In this document: positions 34,329 to 43,062 of the stretch, piece after piece
How the letters are laid out: every line of letters starts with the position of its first letter
Numbering within the stretch: the stretch's first letter is position 1
Assembly (NCBI GenBank): GCA_964432875.1
Contig: CAYSPJ010000021.1
Span: forward strand, 1-53,902
DNA length: 53,902 nucleotides
DNA from: JACJYE01 sp964432875
Lineage (GTDB): Bacteria > Bacteroidota > Bacteroidia > Chitinophagales > Saprospiraceae
Direction: 5' to 3'
The notes under the pieces: generated by a model
Databases searched by the model: none
Seen by the model: the letters and a program-made list of their open reading frames with translations, nothing else
What the model was told of the DNA's origin: nothing
Program-made: the position numbers and the translations under genes

Positions 34329-34358
34329 TTTGATTGTCAGCTTTTTATGTTATTTTTG
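34329..34358 (+). promoter_or_regulatory. Bacteroidota-type promoter for recD2
   Basis: TTTG at 34329-34332, an 18-nt spacer and TATTTTTG at 34351-34358 match the -33/-7 consensus. It implies a leader of about 75 nt before ATG 34440. The AAACGTTT array abuts it upstream. Confidence 0.7.
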
Positions 34359-34439
34359 TAATATGTTTGATTTTATGGTGAAAATGGGGCCGCGCACTAG
34401 CATAAACCACAATAAGTCGTATCTTGGCATGCTGTTTCT

Positions 34440-36599
34440 ATGGAAGAGATACAAGGTTATATCGAGCGCATCACCTTTCAGAGCCCGGAAAACGGATTCA
34501 CGGTAGCCCGGCTGAAAGCGCCCGGCAAGCGGGAGCTGGTCGCCCTGGTCGGTATTATGCCCGACGTGCAGGCGGGAGAAAGTATTTTTTGCCGGGGGCA
34601 ATGGAAAGAGGATCCCAATTATGGCTTACAATTTCAAGTGGGCAACTACGAGGTGCAGGCGCCTCAATCAGTAGAAGGCATCAAGAAGTACCTGGGTTCT
34701 GGCCTGATTAAAGGCATCGGGCCCGTGTTTGCCGAACGAATCGTCGAGTATCACCGCGAGCAGACGCTAGACATCATCGATGGCCAGCCCGATGCCTTGC
34801 TGCAAATTGATGGCATTGGACCCAAGCGTATGGAGCGTATCAAATCCTGTTGGGAAGAGCAAAAGGCCATCCGCGAACTCATGCTTTTTCTTCAGGGCTA
34901 TGGCATCAGCCCTACTTACGCCCAGAAAGTCTTCAAGACCTATGGCCCCGAAAGCCGCCAGGTCATTGAGGAGAACCCCTATCAACTGGCCCGTGATGTG
35001 TGGGGTATCGGCTTCAAAACGGCCGATCAGGCCGCCCGTAAGCTAGGCATTAGCCTGGAGGCTGACATCCGCATTGATGCCGGTGTAGAATATGTGCTTT
35101 TCAAGCTATCGGATGAGGGGCACACCTGCTACCCTCGCGATACCTTTCTGGAACGTGCCCGTGAGCTGCTGGAAGTGGAAGCGCCGCTTGTTGAGCGCCG
35201 GCTGGCACATATCGCGGCTGAAGGGCGCATCCATTCACAACTACAGCAGCATCAGGGGGCGGAGGTGGAGTTCATCTGGTTGAAGGCCTTTCACGCCAGC
35301 GAAGAAGGCATTGCCCGCGAGCTGAAGCGCCTCTCCGGCGGCCAGCAGCTCAGCCTGCCACTGCTCTTTTCTTTCGAAGCTATTGCGGAAGCCGAACGCC
35401 AATTGGGCTTGCAATTGGCGCCTCACCAAAGGCAGGCGGTGGAAGCGAGCATTGCCGAAAGAGCCCACATCATCACTGGCGGCCCCGGCACGGGGAAGAG
35501 CACCATCACTAAAGTGATACTCAAGGTATTGGCGCCCCACATCCCACGTATTCTGCTGGCGGCCCCCACTGGACGGGCGGCCAAGCGCCTGTCCGAAATC
35601 ACCGGGCGCGAAGCCAAGACCATCCACAGTCTATTGGAGTACGACTTTGGCATCAGCGGCTTCCGCCGCAACCGCGATAATCCGCTGGACTGCGGCCTGC
35701 TCGTGCTCGACGAGGCCAGCATGATCGACACCTTATTGATGTACAGTTTGCTTAAAGCCCTGCCCGATTCGGCCCGCCTGTTGTTGATTGGCGATGTGGA
35801 CCAATTACCCAGCGTGGGGGCTGGCAACGTCTTACAGGACCTCATCGCCTCTGGCCGGCTGGCGGTGACCCGCCTGACCGATATCTTCCGCCAGGCCGCG
35901 CAGTCGAAAATCATCACTACTGCCCACCGAGTGAATGCCGGCCTATTCCCCGACTTGCGCGTGGACAAAGGGGGCGACTTTTTCTTCATCGAGGAAAATA
36001 TACCGGAGGCCATCGCCCAAACCATCGTCGCCCTGGTAGGGCAGCGCTTGCCCAAAGCTTATGGCTTCAACCCGCTGCAGGATATTCAGGTGCTCAGCCC
36101 CATGAACCGCGGCATCATCGGCAATCGCAACCTCAACCAGCTACTGCAGCGCAGCCACAACCCCAGCGACAACCCCTTGCTAAAAATGGGCCGCTCTTTT
36201 CATCTCGGCGATAAAGTGATGCAGGTTCAAAACAACTACGACAAGGAGGTCTTCAACGGCGATGTGGGCATCCTCAAGCACATTGACCGTACCGAGCAAA
36301 CGGTCGTAGTGCATTTTGACGGTCGCCCAGTGCCTTATGATTTTGCCGATATGGACCAGCTCGTGCTGGCCTATTCCGTATCCATACACAAATACCAGGG
36401 CAGCGAGTGCCCTTGCGTCGTCATCCCGCTGCATACGACACACTACATGATGCTCTTCCGCAACCTGCTCTACACCGGCATCACCCGCGGCAAAAAGCTG
36501 GTGGTGCTGGTCGGCAGCAAGCAAGCTCTCGGCATCGCCGTGCGCAACGACAAGGCGGTGCAGCGGTATACCGGGCTGGGCGGGGCTTTGCAAGGCTAG
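34440..36599 (+). CDS. recD2: RecD2-type ATP-dependent helicase
   Basis: The 719-residue SF1B 5'-3' helicase has the RecD2 N-terminal OB and helix-hairpin-helix region (GYIERITFQSPENGFTVARL; GIGPVFAERIVEYH; QIDGIGPKRMERI) and a C-terminal motor. Walker A is GGPGTGKST near residue 348, motif II is LVLDEASM near 420 and motif III GDVDQLPSVGAGN near 451. The late helicase motif AYSVSIHKYQGSECPCVVI is near residue 645. RecD2 works without RecBC in DNA repair and fork processing. It is divergent from the two ssb genes. Confidence 0.93.
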   Translation: MEEIQGYIERITFQSPENGFTVARLKAPGKRELVALVGIMPDVQAGESIFCRGQWKEDPNYGLQFQVGNYEVQAPQSVEGIKKYLGSGLIKGIGPVFAERIVEYHREQTLDIIDGQPDALLQIDGIGPKRMERIKSCWEEQKAIRELMLFLQGYGISPTYAQKVFKTYGPESRQVIEENPYQLARDVWGIGFKTADQAARKLGISLEADIRIDAGVEYVLFKLSDEGHTCYPRDTFLERARELLEVEAPLVERRLAHIAAEGRIHSQLQQHQGAEVEFIWLKAFHASEEGIARELKRLSGGQQLSLPLLFSFEAIAEAERQLGLQLAPHQRQAVEASIAERAHIITGGPGTGKSTITKVILKVLAPHIPRILLAAPTGRAAKRLSEITGREAKTIHSLLEYDFGISGFRRNRDNPLDCGLLVLDEASMIDTLLMYSLLKALPDSARLLLIGDVDQLPSVGAGNVLQDLIASGRLAVTRLTDIFRQAAQSKIITTAHRVNAGLFPDLRVDKGGDFFFIEENIPEAIAQTIVALVGQRLPKAYGFNPLQDIQVLSPMNRGIIGNRNLNQLLQRSHNPSDNPLLKMGRSFHLGDKVMQVQNNYDKEVFNGDVGILKHIDRTEQTVVVHFDGRPVPYDFADMDQLVLAYSVSIHKYQGSECPCVVIPLHTTHYMMLFRNLLYTGITRGKKLVVLVGSKQALGIAVRNDKAVQRYTGLGGALQG

Positions 36600-36615
36600 T
36601 GCCCGAGGCACTAGC
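36595..36615. terminator. Hairpin overlapping recD2 stop codon
   Basis: A perfect 9-bp stem GCTAGTGCC / GGCACTAGC around CGA includes the TAG stop of recD2. It lies between convergent genes. No U-tract follows, so it is a possible transcript end or 3' stabiliser rather than a certain terminator. Confidence 0.5.
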
Positions 36616-36640
36616 TCGCCAGATGATGGGCAACAACAAT

Positions 36641-37696
36641 TTAATGCTTGACGATCCGCAGCACCTCCAGCCCTTGATCAGTCGTGATCTCCAGATAGTA
36701 CACCCCAGCTGGCAGCGCGTCCATATCTACGGCAGGGGTAGGTTGATGCTCAGAAAAAACGATTTTCCCCGTCGCATCCCGGGCTTGAAGCCGTCTTAGC
36801 GGCCTCTCGACGCCAGCTATTTCCACCAGGCCGGAAGTCGGATTGGGGAACGCCCGAAGCTGAGGCCGCAGCAGCATACCCGTAGAGGTGCTCATGCAGG
36901 CGGTGGTCACTTCAGCGGCGCTGTTGCATCCGGTTTGATTGTTGGAAATAGCAACAAAAGAAGCCGGGGCCTGGAGGTAATCACAGACCGGGCGCACCCC
37001 GCATTCCGACAAGGCAGGGTTGTTATTGATGACCAGCGCGCCCTGGATGGCGATAGGATGTGCCAAGGCCGCCAGCGTCGTCAGGGCGGGGTTTTCGTAA
37101 ATGCGCAGCGCATCTCCGATGTAGGACAGGCTTTCCAGCCCGTCCAGGCTGGTCAGGTTGTTGTTGTTGAAAATGGCAAAATCCTGCCCGACTGCGGTCA
37201 GATTTTCCAATCCCGCCAGGTCAGTCAAGGCCGGGCAGTTCCAGATTTGGAAAATCCCCGCCACGCTATCCAGGCTGCTCAGTGCCGCCAGGCTGCTCAA
37301 CGGCCCATTGCCGGCGATATAGAAGAAATCGCCCTTGGCCGATTTGAGCTTATCCAAACCATCCAGGGCGGCCAAGGCCGCGTTGTTTTGGATGCGGATG
37401 GCCCCGCCGACGGAGGACAAATTGTCCAGCCCGCTCAAATCGGTCAATGCGCCATTATTGACGATGCTGAGGTCGCCGCCAATACGCTGGATGGCGCCAA
37501 GGCCGCCCAGGTTGACGATGTCATTGCCCTGGATAGTCACGCCGCCCTCGATTTCCGTGCAGTTGGGGTGGGTAGCCGCAAAATTGTCAATCTGCGACTG
37601 GGCAGTAGCGGTGAATCCGCCGGGCAGGCAGCTTTGCGCCTGGGCGAGGCATGGCAGCAGCAGCGCCAGCGCGGCGGCAAAAAAGCGATGGTTCAT
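36641..37696 (-). CDS. Secreted leucine-rich (receptor L-like) protein with T9SS sorting domain
   Basis: The 351-residue protein has a signal peptide (FFAAALALLLPCLAQA), about ten repeats resembling receptor L-domain/leucine-rich units (LTDLSGLDNLSSVGGAIRI, LAALDGLDKLKSAKGDF, LTSLDGLESLSYIGDALRI), a Cys pair region (ECGVRPVCDYL) and a C-terminal type A T9SS sorting domain from about residue 280 (RAFPNPTSGLVEIAG ... ALPAGVYYLEI). It is expected on the cell surface or secreted, perhaps as a binding or adhesion protein. Confidence 0.88.
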   Translation of the reverse strand: MNHRFFAAALALLLPCLAQAQSCLPGGFTATAQSQIDNFAATHPNCTEIEGGVTIQGNDIVNLGGLGAIQRIGGDLSIVNNGALTDLSGLDNLSSVGGAIRIQNNAALAALDGLDKLKSAKGDFFYIAGNGPLSSLAALSSLDSVAGIFQIWNCPALTDLAGLENLTAVGQDFAIFNNNNLTSLDGLESLSYIGDALRIYENPALTTLAALAHPIAIQGALVINNNPALSECGVRPVCDYLQAPASFVAISNNQTGCNSAAEVTTACMSTSTGMLLRPQLRAFPNPTSGLVEIAGVERPLRRLQARDATGKIVFSEHQPTPAVDMDALPAGVYYLEITTDQGLEVLRIVKH

Positions 37697-37799
37697 AAGT
37701 TTGTTGGTGTTAATAGAGTTAAAAAAGATGTTTATCGCGGGAAAGATAGCTCTTTTTTTTATTTGGGCTAAGGTGTCGGATACCTGTCAACCCCTGCCC

Positions 37800-38141
37800 A
37801 CTTTCGGGAAATTCCCCCCGCCATTGCCAAGGCTTCCCGAAAGTTGCTGAGGTGCGCCAACCCCGCCCACCAATTTCAACGACCTTGCTAAGGGTAGGGG
37901 ATACCTTATTCCCTTCTGCGGACAACTTTCGGGAAGCCGGTGGGGGTGCTGTTGCGCGCCTGACGCGCCCCACTTTCGGGAAGTTCCCCCCCGCCATTGC
38001 CAAGACTTCCCGAAAGTTGTGAGGTACGCCCACTCCGCCCCCCAATTTCAACCACGCTACGAAGGGTAGTGGATACGTTACTCCCTTCTGCGGACAACTT
38101 TCGGGAAGCCGGTGGGGGTGCGGGGCGAGCTTCCCGAAAGT
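37800..38141. repeat. 172-bp tandem repeat with alternating TTTCGGGAA motifs
   Basis: Two imperfect units of about 172 bp (37800-37971 and 37972 to about 38130) fill the spacer between the leucine-rich protein and the toxin. The 12-13 bp motif AACTTTCGGGAAG occurs seven times in alternating orientation: forward at 37800, 37924, 37972 and 38096, reverse at 37833, 38006 and 38130. Each forward-reverse pair can form a long hairpin with a C-rich loop. Minus-strand reading frames across it repeat ASRKLSAEG and are by-products of the repeat, not genes. Confidence 0.85.
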
Positions 38142-38172
38142 GCCACCTTCTAAATTTCAAGCAAAGGAACGA

Positions 38173-38514
38173 TTACAGCTCTAAAGCTTTTTTCAAGCGC
38201 TCTTTCAACTGATCAAAGATGGCATCTGAAACCTCGCCTAGTTCACCAGTAAAGATTGCGACATCCAGAGTGGCCAGCTTATCCATTTTGAACACCGAGG
38301 GCCTTCGCAGGCCGCTGATGCCAAAATCAGGGTGCGTAGTATCCAAAACAAATTCAGTGTCCGCCAAGTGAGGCGGCACTACCGATGAAATGAAAGCGAC
38401 GATAACGTCAGAAGCATGCTTTTTACGGGAAGTAAGCACAACTGCCGGGCGCCTTTTGGCAGTGGTCAAGTCGGTAAACGGAAAGCGAGTGAGTACGATT
38501 TTCTTCTTGTCCAT
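38173..38514 (-). CDS. PemK/MazF-family toxin
   Basis: The 113-residue protein has the MazF/PemK fold signature: IVLTRFPFTDLTTAKRRPAVVLT at the N-terminus (parts IVLTRFPFTDL and TTAKRRPAVVLT), ISSVVPPHLADTEFVL, and SGLRRPSVFKMDKLATLD near residue 68. Family members are mRNA endoribonucleases. The start shares one base with the stop of the antitoxin gene (TGATG), the usual coupled layout. Confidence 0.88.
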   Translation of the reverse strand: MDKKKIVLTRFPFTDLTTAKRRPAVVLTSRKKHASDVIVAFISSVVPPHLADTEFVLDTTHPDFGISGLRRPSVFKMDKLATLDVAIFTGELGEVSDAIFDQLKERLKKALEL

Positions 38515-38750
38515 CAGTCGTAGCGTACTTTCAGGTTTTCATCTGAATAGATGTCTTCCGCTTCATCGTGCAAGAAATCCAATGCGCCGCTGTCCAGAGA
38601 CAGCTGACCGATTTCGCGCCCGTTAATGTCATCTTGAGCGATTACCTCCGAGCCGAGAAAGACGACGATGACTTCCTGGGGCAATTTCACCTCCACTTTT
38701 TCCAGCAACCGCAATTCTTTACCATCATAAATTGCTCGTACGCTGACCAT
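38514..38750 (-). CDS. Antitoxin of MazF-type toxin
   Basis: The 78-residue protein begins MVSVRAIYDGKELRLLEKVE, like AF2212/DUF104-type small antitoxin domains, followed by an acidic C-terminus (FLHDEAEDIYSDENLKVRYD) suited to bind and neutralise the toxin. It is directly upstream of and overlaps the MazF-like gene. ATG 38750 is preferred to 38777. The identification rests mainly on the toxin neighbour. Confidence 0.75.
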   Translation of the reverse strand: MVSVRAIYDGKELRLLEKVEVKLPQEVIVVFLGSEVIAQDDINGREIGQLSLDSGALDFLHDEAEDIYSDENLKVRYD

Positions 38751-38870
38751 AATTTCGTTTTCATAGATAAACAGCATAGCCCGGTGACAAGTTCTAAATA
38801 TTGCTTTTAGCGGCTTTTCGGCTTAAACTTTCCCCCCCCCTCCCCCGTCTAATCGCCGAATCAAACCTTA

Positions 38871-40181
38871 ATGCCCATGAAAAATGCGCTTACCATCCTG
38901 CTACTGGCGCTGTGTTCTTGCCTCGCAGCCCAACCACTCTACTTCCCGCCTTTGTCTGGTGATGCTTGGGAGGCTACCCCCCCGGAAGAGCTGGGCTGGT
39001 GCACCGAGCGGGTCGAGCGCTTGCTTGAATTTGTGGAAGAGAGCAATGCCAAGTCCTTCCTCATCCTCAAGGATGGGCGGATAGTTGTTGAACGGTATTT
39101 TGGCGATTATACTCAGGATTCATTGTGGTACTGGGCATCGGCAGGCAAAAGCCTCATGGGGGCCATGATGGGATTGGCACAGGAAGACGGCTATCTGGAT
39201 ATTGAAGAGCTGGCGAGCAACTACCTGGGGACAGGCTGGACAGAATGTCCGCCCGACAAAGAGGCGCTCATCCGCATCCGCCATCAGTTGTCCATGTCCA
39301 CTGGGCTGGATGATAGCCTGGAGCCGCCCGGCGGTACCAGCAATTGCTTCGATCCGGAGTGCTTTCAGTACCTGGCGGATGCCGGCACCCGCTGGGCATA
39401 CCACAATTCGCCTTACCGCATCGTGCAAAACGTCATGGAAACCGCTACTGGTCAAAACAAAAACATCTACACCCGCCAACGCCTGGGCAACCGCATCGGC
39501 ATGAAGGGCTTTTGGTTCAATTACATTTACTACAGCACGGCCCGCGATATGGCGCGTTTTGGCCTGTTCACGCTGGCTCGTGGTCAATGGGCGGGCGATG
39601 CCGTGATGGCTGATACGGCATATTTCAATGCTATGGTCCGTACTTCCCAACCCATGAATCCGGCATACGGCTACCTATGGTGGCTCAACGGCAAAGATTT
39701 TTACCTCTTGCCCGGCTTGCAGTTCCCTTTTCCTGGCCACCTCATCGCTTCCGCCCCTGCCGATTTGATTGCCGCGATGGGGCGCGACGAACAGCGGATC
39801 TACATTGTGCCCAGCGAAGGCCTGATCGTGGTGCGCCAGGGCAACAGCGCCGGAGGTGTCAACCCTACTTTGTCATCTTTCGACAACCAGCTCTGGCAGC
39901 GCATCATGGAGCTGCCCTGTGCTACAGTTACCACTGAGGCCAGGCCGAGCCGGCAAGCATTGCGCTTGTCGCCTAATCCCGCCAATGATTGGGTTGAGGT
40001 CCATGCGCCGCATCCCATGCTTGAACTCCGCCTGTTCAATACTCAAGGTCGGCTACTGCGCCACTGGGCAGCAAAGGCCTCTCAAGAGCGGATTTCTTTG
40101 CAAGGGCTGCCGCCTGGGGTGTACTTCCTGCGTGCCCGCTCTGCCCAGGGGCCGATGTCAGCACGTCTGGTCGTAGAGTAG
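38871..40181 (+). CDS. Class C beta-lactamase-fold serine hydrolase with T9SS sorting domain
   Basis: The 436-residue protein has a signal peptide (ALTILLLALCSCLAAQ), a serine beta-lactamase/EstB-like domain with SxxK in WASAGKSLMG near residue 91 and YxN in YHNSPYRI near residue 182, and a C-terminal type A T9SS sorting domain from about residue 360 (LSPNPANDWVEV ... GLPPGVYFLRA). It is probably a secreted peptidase or esterase, not necessarily a lactamase. ATG 38877 is equally possible. A C9 tract lies at 38832-38840 in the leader. Confidence 0.87.
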   Translation: MPMKNALTILLLALCSCLAAQPLYFPPLSGDAWEATPPEELGWCTERVERLLEFVEESNAKSFLILKDGRIVVERYFGDYTQDSLWYWASAGKSLMGAMMGLAQEDGYLDIEELASNYLGTGWTECPPDKEALIRIRHQLSMSTGLDDSLEPPGGTSNCFDPECFQYLADAGTRWAYHNSPYRIVQNVMETATGQNKNIYTRQRLGNRIGMKGFWFNYIYYSTARDMARFGLFTLARGQWAGDAVMADTAYFNAMVRTSQPMNPAYGYLWWLNGKDFYLLPGLQFPFPGHLIASAPADLIAAMGRDEQRIYIVPSEGLIVVRQGNSAGGVNPTLSSFDNQLWQRIMELPCATVTTEARPSRQALRLSPNPANDWVEVHAPHPMLELRLFNTQGRLLRHWAAKASQERISLQGLPPGVYFLRARSAQGPMSARLVVE

Positions 40182-40189
40182 CTTGGGCG

Positions 40190-41008
40190 TCAAAATGCCA
40201 TCGGGTCGGGATGAAGGAAGGTGTAGCCCAATTGCTCCTTTACCTTATTATTGGAGACGATTTTGAAAGGGTAATCATCGCCGCTAATAAATTCTGGCCT
40301 GGGCAAGCCAAGTTGTTGCGCCTGATGGGCGTAGAGCTTGGCGCGGGAGGGATGTTCATCAGCGCACACATTGAATATCTCGCCCCATTTTTGCTGTTGG
40401 ATGACCGCCTGGATGAGGCCGATGCAATCATCCAGATGGACGAGGTTGACGGGGGCCTCACCTCCGGGCAGACCCTTTTTACCAGCAAAAAAACGCCCGG
40501 CCTTGCGGTTTCCGCCTACCAGGCCCGCCATGCGCAGGATAGTCGTTTGTGGCTGGTGCAACTGCCTGAGGAAGCCTTCGATTTCGGCCAGAGCCCGCCC
40601 GGAGGGCGTCGATGGGTTGAGGTGGTCCGCCTCACTCACCACGCGCTTTTCGTCGCCATAGACGCTAGTCGAGCTTACAAATATCAAGTGCTGGATCGGG
40701 CTGCCCTGGACAGCTTGCAGGATAGCTTTGATCTGCAAAGGGTGCGTTTTTTCTACATCCGGGTTTTGCCGCCCGCCTGGCGGGATATTCACGATCAACA
40801 AATCGGCATCAAAAAAGCGCTGCGGCTCAGGGCCCTGCACGGCTTCGTCTACTTCGATTAAAAAGGGGTGAATCCCAGCTTCGCGCAGGCGCGCCAGCTT
40901 TTCCGGCTGGGTCGTTGAGCCGTTTACTTCATAACCGGCTGCTGCCAGGTGTGCGCCTAACGGCAGGCCCAGCCAGCCGCAGCCCAAAATAGAAATCCGT
41001 CGAGTCAT
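40190..41008 (-). CDS. SDR/NAD-dependent epimerase-like protein (YeeZ-like)
   Basis: The 272-residue protein has an NAD(P)-binding Rossmann start (ISILGCGWLGLPLGAHL, GxGxxG) and the extended SDR layout, with HLIFVSSTSVYGD near residue 118, ILRMAGLVGG near 158 and NLVHLDDCIGLI near 187. The usual YxxxK active-site motif is not obvious (VYGDEKRVV), as is common in the YeeZ subgroup. The substrate is unknown. It is divergent from the Rof-like gene. Confidence 0.8.
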   Translation of the reverse strand: MTRRISILGCGWLGLPLGAHLAAAGYEVNGSTTQPEKLARLREAGIHPFLIEVDEAVQGPEPQRFFDADLLIVNIPPGGRQNPDVEKTHPLQIKAILQAVQGSPIQHLIFVSSTSVYGDEKRVVSEADHLNPSTPSGRALAEIEGFLRQLHQPQTTILRMAGLVGGNRKAGRFFAGKKGLPGGEAPVNLVHLDDCIGLIQAVIQQQKWGEIFNVCADEHPSRAKLYAHQAQQLGLPRPEFISGDDYPFKIVSNNKVKEQLGYTFLHPDPMAF

Positions 41009-41110
41009 AGCAAAAGTTTTTTACCGGCCCAATCTGCCTTCGTTAACAACAAATCTGTCGTCTTTTTGCTTTCATATACAGCAGCAAAGTTCAACCAAAC
41101 TCAGAAAGCG

Positions 41111-41347
41111 ATGGCTTACCGCCCGATCAATTGCACTTATTACGACGAATTGGAAGCCCTGGCGACGCTACATCGCCACTGCTTTATCCATTACCTGGCC
41201 CCCAATGGGCAGCCCGTGACGGCAGAAGGGCAGATCAAAGATTTTTTCATCCGTGACAAAGTAGAATACTTGCTCCTGGATAGCGGCCAGGAAATCCGCC
41301 TGGATTGCCTGATCAGCGTCAACGGCAAGGCGTTGAAGGATTATTAG
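41111..41347 (+). CDS. Rho-binding antiterminator (Rof-like)
   Basis: The 78-residue protein (MAYRPINCTYYDELEALATL ... VEYLLLDSGQEIRLDCLISVNG) matches the small Sm-like Rof fold that binds Rho and inhibits termination. ATG 41111 is chosen because MAYRPINC is the family start; the longer frame adds a non-conserved leader. Rho inhibition is known for E. coli Rof; the role here is inferred from family resemblance. Confidence 0.7.
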   Translation: MAYRPINCTYYDELEALATLHRHCFIHYLAPNGQPVTAEGQIKDFFIRDKVEYLLLDSGQEIRLDCLISVNGKALKDY

Positions 41348-41370
41348 AGCTTGCCCTTTGGGCTCAGGCG

Positions 41371-42858
41371 CTAATACTCGTAACAACCGACATCCGGCAT
41401 AAGCTGGTCACGCATTTTACCATCCAGATCAATCGGGATACCCGGGAGAGGTAGTGCCTGGCCGAGGGCGATGGAGAGGCTGTCGAGCCGGAAATCCCGT
41501 TCGTTTACATTAGCGAAGAGCTTGTCGTCGCGGTTGCCGCGGATGCAGGTGGCGCATTGATTTTCAAAGAAGTTGGCATACAAGCCACTCTGCTGGGTGA
41601 GCAAGCGGTCTACGCGCACGACGCAGTTGAGGAACCGGACGTCAAAAAAATCAGGTACCTGCCCGCCAAAGAGGTCGCTGAGCTGGAGTTCGTCAGCGCG
41701 GGAGCCAAAGAAGATGCAATTGGTAAAAGCCGCTTTCAGTGGGGCCTCCCGGCGTATTTGGCAGTTGAGGAAATCATCGTAGCAGAAGAAATTGCTCATA
41801 CTCAGGGCCGAGGCATCGACGCCATAGCTGGCCAGGGTGCAATAGGTAAATTCGTAGTCACCCCCTTGTACCAACTGTACGGAAGTGGCCTGGTTGTTAT
41901 AGACCAGGCAATTAGTGAGGCTGATGCTGCTGCGAAAGCCGATGATGCCGCTGCTGGAGGTATTATAGAATTGACTATTGATGGACGTAAGTTCTGCCAG
42001 GGAATCCACGTAGACGCCAAAGACAGAATTGCGCACCGTCGTCCATTCCAGGCGGTTGCCTTTGCTGCCTTTGCCGAGGATGATGCCCTGCCATTGGCCG
42101 GCGGCGTTTTGGAACCCTTCCTCCAGGCGGTCACCCTGGATGATTACGGGTTGCTCCTGGGTGCCGAGCACGCGCAGGCTGCCTCGGCTCAGGGTATAAA
42201 TGATGCCGTCGTTGAAAACGCCGAACAGATCGTTTTGGGCAATGCCGCCATGCACGTGGATGCGCGTACCGGCAGCAATTTCCAGCGCGCAGCTATCGAT
42301 GAGTATTTCGCCATAGATGACATAGGGTTTGGGGTCGTCCCATCGGATCGTCCCATTGTTGCAGCTCAGCAATACCGGTACGCCTTTATTGAAGCGGCTG
42401 GGGAAGTAGTTGGCGTTTTGCCCCCAGGCTTCGAGCAGTACTTCCTGCTTTTTATCCCCGGATTCGAACACGATTTTATCTTCGATGACAAAAGGGCTGG
42501 CCGAAAGTGGCTGATCGGGGTCGATGGTTACTTCAACAAAGATGTAGATGCTATCATTGGGCCAGATTTCTGCGTTTTCAACTTCATCGCCTGGGATGCC
42601 ATCGACATTCATGCGGAAGCGGCCAGCCTGGTTGCCGGCGATGCTCACTTTGCCGATGCGAACTGGGCGGTTGTTGCGGTTAAAGACCTTGAAAGAGCGG
42701 GTTGCGGAGCCCAACTGGGTAAAAACCGTGTCGAAGCGCAGCGTATCTACCGAAAACTCCAGTTGAAAGTTGCCGTCAGTGATGAAGTCCATTTCATCTT
42801 CGCAAGCGGTAAAAGCCAGGGCCAGTAAGCCGATAATCCAAAAGTGCTGATATTTCAT
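41371..42858 (-). CDS. Lipoprotein with right-handed beta-helix
   Basis: The 495-residue protein has a lipoprotein signal (IIGLLALAFTAC, Cys19), an N-terminal Ig-like domain (RSFKVFNRNNRPVRIGKVSI) and a parallel beta-helix from about residue 195 to 410 with many short Asn/Ser-turn strands (LEWTTVRNSVFGVYVDS, INSQFYNTSSSGIIG). It ends with a GCYEY tail common to Bacteroidota right-handed beta-helix proteins. It is probably exposed at the outer membrane and may bind a polysaccharide. It has its own strong promoter. Confidence 0.82.
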   Translation of the reverse strand: MKYQHFWIIGLLALAFTACEDEMDFITDGNFQLEFSVDTLRFDTVFTQLGSATRSFKVFNRNNRPVRIGKVSIAGNQAGRFRMNVDGIPGDEVENAEIWPNDSIYIFVEVTIDPDQPLSASPFVIEDKIVFESGDKKQEVLLEAWGQNANYFPSRFNKGVPVLLSCNNGTIRWDDPKPYVIYGEILIDSCALEIAAGTRIHVHGGIAQNDLFGVFNDGIIYTLSRGSLRVLGTQEQPVIIQGDRLEEGFQNAAGQWQGIILGKGSKGNRLEWTTVRNSVFGVYVDSLAELTSINSQFYNTSSSGIIGFRSSISLTNCLVYNNQATSVQLVQGGDYEFTYCTLASYGVDASALSMSNFFCYDDFLNCQIRREAPLKAAFTNCIFFGSRADELQLSDLFGGQVPDFFDVRFLNCVVRVDRLLTQQSGLYANFFENQCATCIRGNRDDKLFANVNERDFRLDSLSIALGQALPLPGIPIDLDGKMRDQLMPDVGCYEY

Positions 42859-42896
42859 ATGTATTAAACTGCTTTAGGGCGACACTATTGCCGGGC

Positions 42897-42925
42897 CAAA
42901 AATAATATTCTCCGGCTGATTACAA
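42897..42925 (-). promoter_or_regulatory. Bacteroidota-type promoter for beta-helix lipoprotein
   Basis: On the minus strand TTG (42925 to 42923), an 18-nt spacer and TATTTTTG (42904 to 42897) match the consensus, 39 nt before ATG 42858. Confidence 0.65.
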
Positions 42926-43032
42926 TTGGAATTAACACCGGCCTCAAGGTGTTGGACATAATGGTTATACCATTTACTGGATTAGGCCCTTAAATGTTTC
43001 AGTCAGAGTAGTAAAGTTGTACATATTTCTAC

Positions 43033-43040
43033 TACCTTTG
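43033..43040 (+). promoter_or_regulatory. Promoter -7 box for the mannose/glycan cassette
   Basis: TACCTTTG matches TAnnTTTG and lies 22 nt before the TTG start at 43063, giving a leader of only about 16 nt. The -33 region is not a clear TTTG. Confidence 0.5.
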
Positions 43041-43062
43041 CAGAGCAAAACAGCGCAGTCCT

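Noticed and set aside
37719..38160. Two minus-strand frames sharing ASRKLSAEG
   Set aside because: They are translations of the 172-bp tandem repeat, in different frames, with no signal of coding.
41557..42828. Plus-strand open frame of 423 codons
   Set aside because: Antisense to the beta-helix lipoprotein, which has a lipobox and a good promoter.
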